Shown here piece after piece: positions 49,187 to 57,709 of a stretch of DNA of 64,000 nt; the stretch's first letter is position 1; each line of letters opens with the position of its first letter. Below the pieces are notes generated by a model. It was not told where the DNA came from. It did not search any database and worked only from the letters and a program-made list of their open reading frames with translations. The translations under genes were made by a program, and so were the position numbers. Source of the stretch: UBA4615 sp046046245 (GTDB lineage: Bacteria; Pseudomonadota; Gammaproteobacteria; Burkholderiales; Burkholderiaceae_E); the NCBI GenBank assembly GCA_046046245.1, contig JBJOKE010000092.1:18596-82595 (forward strand), read 5' to 3'.

Positions 49187-51139
49187 TCAGTCGATCCGGT
49201 GGGGCGGCACGATGCCGGCGCGCTGCATCCGGCGGTACACCGTCATCCGTGACAGGCCCAGCCGGCGCGCGGCCTCGCTGACGTTCCAGCGGCAGGCGCG
49301 CAGCTCGCGCAGGAGCGCGTCGTCGTCCGCGGCAGGGTCGACGTTCGCGGCCCCGGCCGGCCGGAGGCCACGCTCGGACGCGCGGGGACCGGCATCGCGC
49401 GGAATCCGCCCCGGCACCTCCGGCGGTGCGTCCGACGCCCGCAGCGCCGGCAGGTCGTCGACGTCCACCACCCCGCCCTCGCAGACGCTCGTGGCGACGC
49501 CCAGCACGTTGGCCAGCTCGCGCAGGTTGCCCGGCCAGTCGTGGGCCATCAGCCGGGCGCGCGCCGCCGGGGTCGGCACGACCTCCCCCAGCATCCGGTC
49601 GATCATCGCGCCGAGGTCCGTGCGCTCGCGCAGCGGCGGCAGCGCGAACTGCGCGGCGTTCAGCCGGTAGTACAGGTCGGCGCGGAACCGACCGTCCCGG
49701 ACCATCGCCTCCAGCGGCGCATGGGTCGCCGCGATCACGCGGATGTTGACCGGGATCGGCCGGGTCGCGCCGACGGGCAGCACCTCGCGCTCGGACAGCA
49801 CGCGCAGCAGTCGCGACTGCAGCGGGTACGGCATGTCGCCGATCTCGTCGAGGAAGAGCGTGCCGCCGTCGGCCTCGGTGATCAGGCCGCGCTTGCCGCG
49901 CGAGGCCGCCCCCGAGAAGCTGCCCGCGACGTGGCCGAAGAGCTCGCTCTCGATCAGCGATTCCGGGATCGCCGCACAGTTGACCGCAACGAACGGCCGG
50001 CCGCGGCGTTCGCCCGAGGCGTGCACCGCCTTCGCGAACCACTCCTTGCCGGAGCCGGTCTCGCCGGTCACCAGCAGGCTGACCGGGGAGTTGACCAGAC
50101 GCGCCGCCCGCTCCACCTGCCTGTCCAGCGCGGCGTCGCCCGCCGACAGCGCGGCCAGCGGCGCCGGGATCGTCGCCCTGCCCGCGGACCGCCCGACGCT
50201 CGATACCGGCGGCGGTGTCGCCGACAGGAAGAGCAGCTCGCGGCCGCCCGCGCGCATCACCGCGCGCTGGTCGGCCGCGCGGGTCGGCAGGAAGCGGCCG
50301 ATCTCCTCGAAACGGGATTCGAACAGCTCGTCGAAGCGGCGGCCGACGAGCGCCGTGCCCGCGCCGAGGTGGCGCTGGGCGCCGCGGTTGTGGCCGACCA
50401 CGCGCCCGCCGGCATCCAGCGCGAGCAGGTACTGCGGACCGACCTCGAGGAACTGCGGCGCCGCCGACAGTCGGAGGATCCAGTTCGCGCGGTGCCGGTT
50501 CAGGAAGGCCGCGTCCTCGATCCGGCGCGCGAACGACTCCACGACGTGCAGCGCGAGCGCCTGGCTCGACTTCGGCTCGGCCGAGCTGAGCTGGCTGATG
50601 TCCAGCACGCCCGTCATCTCGCCCGACGAATCGAAGATCGGACTCGCGGTGCAGGTGAGCGGGATGTGCGTCGCATCGAAGTGGTCGTCGAGGTGGACCG
50701 TCAGCGACTCGCCGGTGGTGATGCAGGTGCCGACGCCGCAGGTGCCGGCGACCGGCTCGCTCCAGTCCGCGCCGAGATAGAGCCCCGCCCGGCGCAGGCT
50801 GGTCTCGCGCTGCAGGTCGCCGATGAAGTCCACGGTGATGCCGCGCGCGTCGGTCAGCAGCACGACGTAGCCGAGTCCGGCCACCTGGCGGTAGAGCGTC
50901 TCCAGCCCGTGCCGCGCGATGTGGAGGAAGGCCTCCATCTGGTCCTGGTGCTCGCGCAGCCGCTGCGACGGCAGGATCACCGCCTCCTGCATCCGCGTGG
51001 GATCGAGCCGATGGTCCTGCACGCAGCGCAGCCAGGAGTCGCGGATCACGCGCTCGTGCCGCTGGGCACCCCGGGCCTCGACCCCCGCCTGGGCGACGTC
51101 GAGCACCGTGTCGATGTGCGCACGCTGGGCAGGCCGCAT
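49187..51139 (-). CDS. Sigma-54-dependent activator of the AcoR type
   Basis: A 650-residue regulator with a GAF sensor domain (about 70-230: LTDARGITVDFIGDL, PVAGTCGVGTCITTGESLTV), a PAS-like stretch (about 245-300), an AAA+ ATPase domain (about 325-560) and a Fis-type helix-turn-helix (NVSEAARRLGLSRMTVYRRM). Walker A is GETGSGKE and Walker B is GTLFLDEIGD. The sigma-54 contact loop, normally GAFTGA, reads GSFSGA near residue 406. GGAGGAG precedes the chosen ATG. It most likely activates the monooxygenase gene directly downstream, and senses a small molecule through GAF. Confidence 0.9.
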   Translation of the reverse strand: MRPAQRAHIDTVLDVAQAGVEARGAQRHERVIRDSWLRCVQDHRLDPTRMQEAVILPSQRLREHQDQMEAFLHIARHGLETLYRQVAGLGYVVLLTDARGITVDFIGDLQRETSLRRAGLYLGADWSEPVAGTCGVGTCITTGESLTVHLDDHFDATHIPLTCTASPIFDSSGEMTGVLDISQLSSAEPKSSQALALHVVESFARRIEDAAFLNRHRANWILRLSAAPQFLEVGPQYLLALDAGGRVVGHNRGAQRHLGAGTALVGRRFDELFESRFEEIGRFLPTRAADQRAVMRAGGRELLFLSATPPPVSSVGRSAGRATIPAPLAALSAGDAALDRQVERAARLVNSPVSLLVTGETGSGKEWFAKAVHASGERRGRPFVAVNCAAIPESLIESELFGHVAGSFSGAASRGKRGLITEADGGTLFLDEIGDMPYPLQSRLLRVLSEREVLPVGATRPIPVNIRVIAATHAPLEAMVRDGRFRADLYYRLNAAQFALPPLRERTDLGAMIDRMLGEVVPTPAARARLMAHDWPGNLRELANVLGVATSVCEGGVVDVDDLPALRASDAPPEVPGRIPRDAGPRASERGLRPAGAANVDPAADDDALLRELRACRWNVSEAARRLGLSRMTVYRRMQRAGIVPPHRID

Positions 51140-51221
51140 GGTCGTCTCCTCCACGCGGCGGGTCCGCGCCGCGAGACGGTCGGCCAATCCGGCGCCGGTG
51201 TCAACGATGCCCCGGCGCCGG

Positions 51222-51257
51222 CCTCGGCGGCCTCGGCGGCCTCGGCGGCCTCGGCGG
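51222..51257. repeat. 9-bp tandem repeat between the activator and cysN genes
   Basis: Four exact copies of CCTCGGCGG occur in a row, followed by a degenerate fifth. They lie in the 138-base gap between the cysN stop and the activator start. They are probably a slippage product. Confidence 0.85.
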
Positions 51258-51277
51258 CCAGGCGGCCGGGCCCGCGC

Positions 51278-52588
51278 TCAGCGGACGACGCCCGCCCCCA
51301 CCGTCCGGTGGGTCACCTCGTCGATCAGGATGAAGGCCCCGCCGACGGGGTTCTCCGCGTACGGCTCGAACGGCAGCGGCTGCCGGACCGAGACGCACAC
51401 GCGGCCGATGTCGTTCATCGCGAGCGGTCCGTCGGCCGGCACGCGCTCGAGCGATCCGACGTCGATCCGCTCGGTCGGCACGGCCAGGCTCGCACGCACC
51501 GTGCGTGTGCCGTGCTTCAGCAGGTAGGGCACGCCCGGCGCCTGCGGCTCGCCGTCGAACCAGCAGAGCTCGGCCTCGACGGCAGGACTCGCGACCGGCG
51601 GACGGGCGGCCGCGGCGAGCACGTCCCCGCGCGAGATGTCGATCTCGGCATCGAGCACCAGCGTCACCGCCTGGTCGGCCTGCGCCACCGACACCTCGCG
51701 ATCGAGACGCAGGATCCGCGCGACCCGCGCACCGGTGCCGCCGGTCCCGCTGCCGGCGACGACGATCGCGTCGCCGACGCGGACAGTGCCCGCCGCGACC
51801 GTGCCCTGGAATCCGCGGAAGTCCTCGTCGGCCGACGCATCGGGCTGGCCCCGACCGCGCGCCACGCGCACCGCGCGCTGGACCGGGAAGCGGAAGGCGG
51901 CTTGGTCGCGCGATCCCTGCAGGTCGTGGCGCGACGGCGCGGACTCGAGCGCCTCGAGCAGCGTCGGTCCGGTGAAGCCCTCGAGGTGCGTGCCGCGCTC
52001 GACGACCATGTCGCCCTGCAGCGCCGACATCGGGATCGCGACCACGTCGTCGAACCCCAGCCCGGCCGCGACCGCGGCGAAGCCCTCGGAGAGCTCGCGG
52101 AACCGGTCGAGCGACCAGCCCACGCGGTCCATCTTGTTGACCGCGAGCACGATCCGCCGGATGCCGACCCAGCTGGCGATCAGCGCGTGGCGGCGGGTCT
52201 GGGTCTGCAGGCCGCGCTCGGCGTCGACGAGCAGCACCGCGACGTCGGCGGTGCTCGCGGCGGTGACCATGTTGCGCGTGTACTGGGCGTGGCCCGGCGA
52301 GTCGGCGATCACGAACTTGCGCGCCGGCGTCGCGAAGTAGCGGTAGGCCACGTCGATGGTGATGCCCTGCTCTCGCTCGGCGATCAGGCCGTCGGTGAGC
52401 AGCGACAGGTCGAGCTGCGACAGCCCGCGCCTGCGCGAGGCCGCCTCGATCGCGGTCACCTGGTCGGCGAGCAGGCTCTTGCTGTCGTACAGCAACCGGC
52501 CGATCAGCGTGCTCTTGCCGTCGTCGACGCTGCCGGCGGTGGCCAAGCGCAGCAGCCCGCCGCGCACGGGACTCCCGGTGCGATCCAT
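51278..52588 (-). CDS. cysN: Sulfate adenylyltransferase subunit 1 (GTPase)
   Basis: A 436-residue GTPase that drives ATP sulfurylase together with CysD, forming adenylylsulfate from sulfate and ATP. The GTP-binding motifs are complete: P-loop GSVDDGKSTLIGRLLYD, then DSPGHAQYTRNM and NKMD. The switch region has EREQGITIDVAYRYF. The C-terminus has the elongation-factor-like beta barrels. There is no fused CysC kinase domain. Its start overlaps the cysD stop (TGATG), so the subunits are translationally coupled. Confidence 0.95.
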   Translation of the reverse strand: MDRTGSPVRGGLLRLATAGSVDDGKSTLIGRLLYDSKSLLADQVTAIEAASRRRGLSQLDLSLLTDGLIAEREQGITIDVAYRYFATPARKFVIADSPGHAQYTRNMVTAASTADVAVLLVDAERGLQTQTRRHALIASWVGIRRIVLAVNKMDRVGWSLDRFRELSEGFAAVAAGLGFDDVVAIPMSALQGDMVVERGTHLEGFTGPTLLEALESAPSRHDLQGSRDQAAFRFPVQRAVRVARGRGQPDASADEDFRGFQGTVAAGTVRVGDAIVVAGSGTGGTGARVARILRLDREVSVAQADQAVTLVLDAEIDISRGDVLAAAARPPVASPAVEAELCWFDGEPQAPGVPYLLKHGTRTVRASLAVPTERIDVGSLERVPADGPLAMNDIGRVCVSVRQPLPFEPYAENPVGGAFILIDEVTHRTVGAGVVR

Positions 52589-53541
52589 CAGAAGTACCCC
52601 TGCCGCTTGCGCAGCTCCATCGCGGCCTCGCCCGCCTGGTCGTCGAGGCGGGTCGCGCCGCGTTCGGACAGCCGCGTGACCGCGGTCTCGCGGACGATCG
52701 CGTCGAGGTCGGCGGCGTCGGACTCGACCGGCGCGGTGCAGGTGATGTCGCCCACCGTGCGGAAGCGCACGCGCACGCGCTCGACCGACTCGCCGTCGCG
52801 CGGCGGGGTCAGCGGCGTGACCGGCACCAGCGCGCCGCCGCGCCGCACCACCTCGCGCTCGTGCGCGAAGTAGATCGACGGCAGCGCGATCCGCTCGCGG
52901 CGGATGTAGTGCCAGACGTCGAGCTCGGTCCAGTTCGACAGCGGGAACACGCGGATGTTCTCGCCCGGCGAGATCGTCGCGTTGTAGAGCGACCAGAGCT
53001 CGGGCCGCTGGTGCTTCGGGTCCCACTGGCCGAACTCGTCGCGGAACGAGAAGATCCGCTCCTTCGCGCGGGCCTTCTCCTCGTCGCGGCGCGCACCGCC
53101 GATGCAGGCGCCGAAACCGAACTCGCGGATCGCATCGAGCAGGGTCACCGACTGGTGAGGGTTGCGCGGTTCGTCGGGGCGGCGCAGCCGCACGCGGCCC
53201 GAGCGGATCGAGTCGCCCACCGAGCGCACCACCAGCCGGTGGCCGCGCTCGGCGACCAGCCGGTCGCGGAACGCGATGACCTCCGGGAAGTTGTGCTCGG
53301 TATCGACGTGGAGCAGCGTGAACGGGATGCGCTGCGGCCAGAACGCCTTCTCGGCCAGCCGCAGCACGACGGCCGAGTCCTTGCCGCCGGAGAAGAGCAG
53401 CGCGACGGTGTCGTGCTCGGCCGCGACTTCGCGCAGGATGTGCACCGACTCGGCCTCGAGCGCGTCGAGCTCGTCCCAGCCGTCGTCGGTGGCGACCGGC
53501 TCGAACAGCTCGGCCGCGGCGGTGTCCAGGGTCATGTCCAT
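52588..53541 (-). CDS. cysD: Sulfate adenylyltransferase subunit 2
   Basis: A 317-residue ATP pyrophosphatase-type enzyme, the catalytic partner of CysN. The PP-loop is LLFSGGKDSAVVLRLAEKAF, and further conserved blocks are LHVDTEHNFPEVIAFRD, GARRDEEKARAKERIFSFRD and WTELDVWHYIRRE. The end MELRKRQGYF is the typical C-terminus. Of two Met codons two residues apart, the first (53541) follows GAGGGA at a suitable distance. It lies 14 bases after cysH. Confidence 0.95.
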   Translation of the reverse strand: MDMTLDTAAAELFEPVATDDGWDELDALEAESVHILREVAAEHDTVALLFSGGKDSAVVLRLAEKAFWPQRIPFTLLHVDTEHNFPEVIAFRDRLVAERGHRLVVRSVGDSIRSGRVRLRRPDEPRNPHQSVTLLDAIREFGFGACIGGARRDEEKARAKERIFSFRDEFGQWDPKHQRPELWSLYNATISPGENIRVFPLSNWTELDVWHYIRRERIALPSIYFAHEREVVRRGGALVPVTPLTPPRDGESVERVRVRFRTVGDITCTAPVESDAADLDAIVRETAVTRLSERGATRLDDQAGEAAMELRKRQGYF

Positions 53542-53555
53542 GTCCGTCTCGTCCC

Positions 53556-54293
53556 TCAGGCGTCCTGCACGTCGCGGGCCCGCACGATGCGGCCGTCGGC
53601 GGCCACGTGCAGCCCGCACTCCCGGGTCTGCGGCGATTCCCACCACCAGCGACCGGCGCGTTCGTCCTCACCCGGCCGCACGGCGCGCGTGCAGGGCGCG
53701 CAGCCGATGCTCGGATAGCCCTGCGCATGCAGCGCGCTCACCGGCACGTCGTGCGCTTCTACGTAGGCCTGCACGGCGGCGCCCGACCAGTCGGCGAGCG
53801 GGCTCGCCTTCCACAGGCCGTGGTCCGCGTCGCGCACGAGCGGCTCGAGCGCGCCACGCGTGACCGACTGCGCGCGGCGCAGCCCGGTGATCCACAGCCC
53901 GCGGCCGGCGAGCGCACGCTCGAGCGGCTCGACCTTGCGGATCGCGCAGCACCGCCTGCGCAGCTCGACCGAGCGGTGGAACGCGTTGGTCCCCTCGGCG
54001 AGCACGAAGGCCTCGAGCACGGCCGCATCCGGGTGGATCGCCCGAATCGGACGGCGATAGCGCTCGCGCGCGCGGTCGAGCAGTTCGTGCGTGGCGTCGG
54101 GCAACCGTCCGGTATCGAACGTGACGATCTCGACGGCGTCGAGCCCCTCGGCCGCGATCAGGTCGAGGACCACCATGTCCTCGAGGCCGAGGCTGGTGGT
54201 GAACACGGCCGGGCCGTGGGCGAGGACGGCTTCGCGAAGCAGGGCCCGCGCGTCGCGGGCCCGGGCGGAGACATCGGGCGGAAGGAGAGGCAT
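53556..54293 (-). CDS. cysH: Adenylylsulfate (APS) reductase, CysH family
   Basis: A 245-residue reductase that turns activated sulfate into sulfite with thioredoxin. The four cluster cysteines are visible in RRRCCAIRKVEPL and SIGCAPCTRAV, which marks the [4Fe-4S] APS-reducing type rather than the cluster-free PAPS type. The catalytic Cys is in QTRECGLH near the C-terminus. The PP-loop-like region is VFTTSLGLEDMVVLDLIA. It is first of a cysH-cysD-cysN unit. Sulfite reductase genes are not in the window. It is divergent from the rhodanese gene across a 208-base gap. Confidence 0.92.
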   Translation of the reverse strand: MPLLPPDVSARARDARALLREAVLAHGPAVFTTSLGLEDMVVLDLIAAEGLDAVEIVTFDTGRLPDATHELLDRARERYRRPIRAIHPDAAVLEAFVLAEGTNAFHRSVELRRRCCAIRKVEPLERALAGRGLWITGLRRAQSVTRGALEPLVRDADHGLWKASPLADWSGAAVQAYVEAHDVPVSALHAQGYPSIGCAPCTRAVRPGEDERAGRWWWESPQTRECGLHVAADGRIVRARDVQDA

Positions 54294-54501
54294 GCGTCGG
54301 CACGCGGTCGCGCCGCGTGCTGCTGGTTTCGGAACGCGAGGATGGCCGACGCGCGGGATGCGCCCAACGAGCGGAAAGTGATTCGCTTATCGGCGCCGCG
54401 AATGAACGCCTGCGTTCGGAGCAGCGAACCGCAGGTCATTTGCCCGGCCGCGGCCCGCTCGCTACGATCGCGCCGACCCGCAGCCCGTCGCCCAGCCCGC
54501 C

Positions 54502-54993
54502 ATGACCCGACCCGCCTCGAATGCAGACGCGCCCGACTCCGGCGGGACGGGCGCCGCCGACCTGCTCGCGCGCGCGGCCGAGCGCGCCCGGGGCGCAGGC
54601 CGGTCCTACCACGGCGACGTCACGCCGGCCGAAGCGTGGGCGCTGCACCGCGCCGGCGCGGCGCGGCTCGTCGACGTCCGCACGCAGGCGGAGTGGACCT
54701 ACGTCGGACGCGTCGACGGCGTGCCGCTCGTCGAATGGCGGGCGTTCGGTGCGCAGCAGCCGAATCCGCGTTTCGCCGAGCAGCTCGCCGAGGTCGCGCC
54801 CCGCGACCTGCCGGTGATGTTCCTGTGCCGCAGCGGCGTGCGCTCGAAGTCGGCCGCGACCGTGGCCGCCGAGGCCGGCTGGCGCGTCGCGCTCAACGTC
54901 CTCGAGGGCTTCGAGGGCGAGCTCGACGAGGCGCAGCAGCGCGGCCGTCTGGGCGGCTGGCGTCTCGCGGGCCTGCCCTGGGTCCAGTCCTGA
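54502..54993 (+). CDS. Rhodanese-like sulfurtransferase domain protein
   Basis: A 163-residue single-domain rhodanese. The fold is marked by ARLVDVRTQAEWTYVGRVDG, and the active-site loop is LCRSGVRSKSAA with the persulfide-carrying Cys. The first 35 residues are variable and likely flexible. It may handle sulfane sulfur, and its place opposite cysHDN fits a sulfur role, although such small rhodaneses are also common elsewhere. Its start follows no strong ribosome site. Confidence 0.87.
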   Translation: MTRPASNADAPDSGGTGAADLLARAAERARGAGRSYHGDVTPAEAWALHRAGAARLVDVRTQAEWTYVGRVDGVPLVEWRAFGAQQPNPRFAEQLAEVAPRDLPVMFLCRSGVRSKSAATVAAEAGWRVALNVLEGFEGELDEAQQRGRLGGWRLAGLPWVQS

Positions 54994-55091
54994 GCGGCAC
55001 CGCGGCCGCGCGCGGACGGACCGCGCGCAGGCGATAGAATCGCCGGCTCCCCGTCTTCCCCGCCCCGCGCGTCCGCCGCGGGGCCGATGCC

Positions 55092-56258
55092 ATGTCCGAC
55101 CTCCGACTCGCCGCGCGCACCGCGGCGATCGCGCCGTTCCAGGTGATGGAGCTGGTCAAGCGCGCCGTCCTGCTCGAGCAGCAGGGCCGCCCGATCATCC
55201 ACCTGTCGATCGGCGAACCCGACTTCACCGCGCCCGAGCCGGTCGTCGCGGCACTCGAACGCGCGGCGCGTAACGGTCTCACCCAGTACACCTCCGCGCT
55301 CGGCCTGCCTGCGCTGCGCGAGGCGATCGCGCGCGACTATCGCGACCGCCACGGCGTGGACGTCGACCCGGCGCGGATCGTCGTCACCGCCGGCGCGTCG
55401 GCCGCGCTGTCGCTCGCCTGCTGCGCGCTGGTCGACGTCGGCGACGAGGTCCTGGTCACCGACCCGAGCTATCCGTGCAACCGGCATTTCGTGGCGGCCT
55501 TCGACGGCGTCGCGAAGCCCGTGCCGGTGTTCGCCGACACCCGCTTCCAGATGACCGAGGCCCTGCTCGCCCGACACTGGGGCCCACGCACCCGCGGCAC
55601 GCTGCTCGCGTCGCCCGCGAACCCCACCGGCACCTCGATCCCGTTCGACGAGCTCGCGCGGATCGTCGGCGCGGTGCGGGCGCGCGGCGGCTTCGCGATC
55701 GTCGACGAGATCTATCTCGGCCTCAGCTACGACGGCCGCGCGCGCAGCGCGCTCGAACTCGGCGACGACGTGATCGTGGTCAACAGCTTCTCGAAGTACT
55801 TCCAGATGACCGGCTGGCGGCTCGGTTGGCTGGTGGTGCCGCCGTCGACCGTCGGCGCGTTCGAGAAGCTCTCCCAGAACCTCTACATCTGCGCGTCGGC
55901 GCTGGCGCAGCACGCGGCGCTCGCCTGCTTCGACCCCGAGTCGCTCGCGATCTACGAGCAGCGGCGCGGCATCCTGCGCCACCGGCGCGACTACATCGTC
56001 CCGGCGATGCGCGGGCTGGGCTTCGAGGTGCCCGTCACGCCCGACGGCGCGTTCTACGCATGGCTGGACGGTTCGCGCTTCGGCGACAGCGGCGCGCTCG
56101 CCTCCCGACTGCTCGACGAGGCGTCGGTCTCGCTGGTGCCGGGACACGACTTCGGCTCGAACGATCCCGGGCGCTGGCTGCGGCTGTCGTACGCCACCGA
56201 GCAGGCGAAGCTCGAGGAAGCGGTCGCGCGGATCGGGCGCTGCCTCGGTCGGGGCTGA
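55092..56258 (+). CDS. Class I/II pyridoxal-phosphate aminotransferase
   Basis: A 388-residue fold-type I aminotransferase. Markers are HLSIGEPDFTAPEPV, QYTSALGLPALREAIA, the Asn in SPANPTGTSIP, the Asp-Tyr pair in VDEIYLGLSY and the PLP lysine in NSFSKYFQMTGWRLGW. The Arg that binds the substrate carboxylate is in WLRLSYATEQ. The amino acid specificity cannot be read; aspartate, aromatic or alanine transaminases all look like this. It follows the rhodanese gene by 98 bases on the same strand, with no clear shared pathway. Confidence 0.88.
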   Translation: MSDLRLAARTAAIAPFQVMELVKRAVLLEQQGRPIIHLSIGEPDFTAPEPVVAALERAARNGLTQYTSALGLPALREAIARDYRDRHGVDVDPARIVVTAGASAALSLACCALVDVGDEVLVTDPSYPCNRHFVAAFDGVAKPVPVFADTRFQMTEALLARHWGPRTRGTLLASPANPTGTSIPFDELARIVGAVRARGGFAIVDEIYLGLSYDGRARSALELGDDVIVVNSFSKYFQMTGWRLGWLVVPPSTVGAFEKLSQNLYICASALAQHAALACFDPESLAIYEQRRGILRHRRDYIVPAMRGLGFEVPVTPDGAFYAWLDGSRFGDSGALASRLLDEASVSLVPGHDFGSNDPGRWLRLSYATEQAKLEEAVARIGRCLGRG

Positions 56259-56380
56259 GCCTCGCCGGCACGATGCGGTGACCGCACGGGGGAACCGACG
56301 AGGCCGCCCTGCGGCGGCCTGTCGTGGTACGCCGGCGGGACGCTCGCGCGGGCGGGACGCTCGCGCGATCCGCCTGCCGA

Positions 56381-57346
56381 TCAGATGTCGCCGGCCGACT
56401 TCGCGCCCGGCGCGAGCAGGGTCTGCGCGCGGCCGTGCAGCTCGACCGCGGACGCCGGCTCCGCGCCCGGCATCGCGGCCGACGGCTTCGGGTCTTCCGC
56501 CGACAGCGGCGAGCGGGTCTCGACGATCCGCGACACCGGCTGCATCGTCGGCTCGGGTTCCGGACGCTGCGGCACCCCGACGATCTCGGGGGGGATCGGC
56601 CTGCCGGCAGCGGCCGCGGCGATCCGCTCGCGGGCGTTCAGCACCTTCATCCCGTAGCCGCCGTCGTGCTCGGCCAGCGCCGCGCCGACATACGACTTCA
56701 GCGCGCCTTCGACGGAGCCCTCGCGAGCCAGGTATTCCTTCAGGATCGCGCTGCCGACACGGATGTTGGCCACCGGATCGAACGCCGCGGGGATGCCGCC
56801 GAAGGGCACGAACTTCTCGGCGTGCACCCGGGTCAGCACCTGCATCAGCCCCTGTGCGCCCGCCTGGCTCTGCGCCTTCGGGTTGAAGCTCGACTCGACC
56901 GACATGACCGCGAGCACCAGCATCGGATCGATCTTCACGTCACGCGCGGCGCGGTAGGCGTGGTAGACGAATTCGCTGGTCGCATCGACGCCGAGGCGGT
57001 AGCGCGAGGCGATGAAGCGCGCGATGTTCTGCTGCTCGCGGTCGAGCTGGGGCGCGGCGGGTCGCGAGGCCTCGTGCGCCGCCGGCTCGCCGCCCTCGGC
57101 GCGACGAACCTGCGCCTGCGGCGAGGCCACGCCGCCCCGCGCCGGCGCCTCGGCATACCCGGCCGGCACGTCCATGGCGAGTCGCGGCACGGTGGCCGCG
57201 TCGATCCCGCCGAGCGTCCCGTGCACCGCAACGACGACGACCAGCACCATCGCCAGCGCCGGGGCGGCACGACGCGCGAGACGCGCGAACGCGAGCACCC
57301 TGACGGTCGCGGCGAACAGCAGGTCGATCCTGCGTTGTTCCGACAT
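56381..57346 (-). CDS. Lytic transglycosylase with SLT domain
   Basis: A 321-residue membrane-anchored murein enzyme. One N-terminal membrane helix (LAMVLVVVVAVHGTLGG) is followed by a low-complexity linker, then a GH23 SLT domain at about 110-235 with the catalytic Glu near 150 in VMSVESSFNPKAQS, then AGAQGLMQVLTRVHAEKF and FDPVANIRVGSAILKEYL. The last 80 residues are a Pro/Ala-rich tail. It cleaves peptidoglycan glycan strands to form anhydro ends. The start at 57346 follows GGGAG; a Met 7 codons upstream is possible. A good promoter about 270 bases upstream suggests a long leader. Confidence 0.88.
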   Translation of the reverse strand: MSEQRRIDLLFAATVRVLAFARLARRAAPALAMVLVVVVAVHGTLGGIDAATVPRLAMDVPAGYAEAPARGGVASPQAQVRRAEGGEPAAHEASRPAAPQLDREQQNIARFIASRYRLGVDATSEFVYHAYRAARDVKIDPMLVLAVMSVESSFNPKAQSQAGAQGLMQVLTRVHAEKFVPFGGIPAAFDPVANIRVGSAILKEYLAREGSVEGALKSYVGAALAEHDGGYGMKVLNARERIAAAAAGRPIPPEIVGVPQRPEPEPTMQPVSRIVETRSPLSAEDPKPSAAMPGAEPASAVELHGRAQTLLAPGAKSAGDI

Positions 57347-57357
57347 CAGTACTCCCG

Positions 57358-57457
57358 TGCAGCTCACGCTGCATGACCCGTCGAACCCGACGGGCGCGAT
57401 CCATCAAACGGCAGCGTCCGCTGCCCGGTCCCGCGACGGCCTGCGGCCGTCTTTTTT
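57358..57457 (+). ncRNA. Candidate structured small RNA or leader RNA with four stem-loops
   Basis: Four short perfect hairpins follow one another on the plus strand: TGCAGC/GCTGCA (57358-57373), CCCGTCG/CGACGGG (57377-57394), GGCAGC/GCTGCC (57410-57425) and GACGGCC/GGCCGTC (57435-57451), the last followed by six T. No protein gene ends here in this direction, so the terminator would belong to an independent RNA or to an attenuated transcript upstream of ubiD. It matches no RNA family I know. No promoter was identified for it. Confidence 0.45.
57435..57457 (+). terminator. Intrinsic terminator
   Basis: The stem GACGGCC/GGCCGTC with loop TGC is followed directly by TTTTTT. It has the form of a rho-independent terminator for plus-strand transcription. 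On the other strand there is no T-run. Confidence 0.8.
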
Positions 57458-57620
57458 CGAGCGGGGCCCGGAGGCTCGCCCGCTCGGCGTGGCGCGTTGT
57501 GCGCCGGTGCACGGTCCTTCCACCGCGCGATGGCCGCCCTCTGGAGGAGCGATCCGTTGACACTAGGCGGATCCCGTCCGCCCGGGGTGGCCCGGGATGC
57601 CCGGGCCGAGAAGTGACCGG

Positions 57621-57648
57621 ATTGTACCAGCGGCAGGGGGTCGGTCAA
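57621..57648 (-). promoter_or_regulatory. Sigma-70 promoter reading toward the transglycosylase gene
   Basis: On the minus strand TTGACC (57648-57643) and TACAAT (57626-57621) are separated by 16 bases, each one base off consensus. Transcription would begin near 57614 and reach the transglycosylase start after a leader of about 268 bases. Confidence 0.65.
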
Positions 57649-57709
57649 CCGCCCCCCTGTGCGAACATAGGCGGTCGCTCCCTCCCATTCCTCCGTACTT
57701 CGACCGTTC

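Larger units (their letters stand above)
57347..57709. other. 363-base gap between the transglycosylase and ubiD genes
   Basis: The gap holds the plus-strand hairpin array with terminator at 57358-57457 and a minus-strand promoter at 57621-57648. The rest is GC-rich, without recognisable coding sequence; the frames that run through it give Arg/Pro/Gly-rich translations. The ubiD promoter must lie in the right half, but I could not pick one with confidence. Confidence 0.6.

Noticed and set aside
57376..57395. T-arm-like hairpin suggesting a tRNA in the ubiD upstream gap
   Set aside because: The loop is not TTCGAAT, and no acceptor or anticodon arms surround it.
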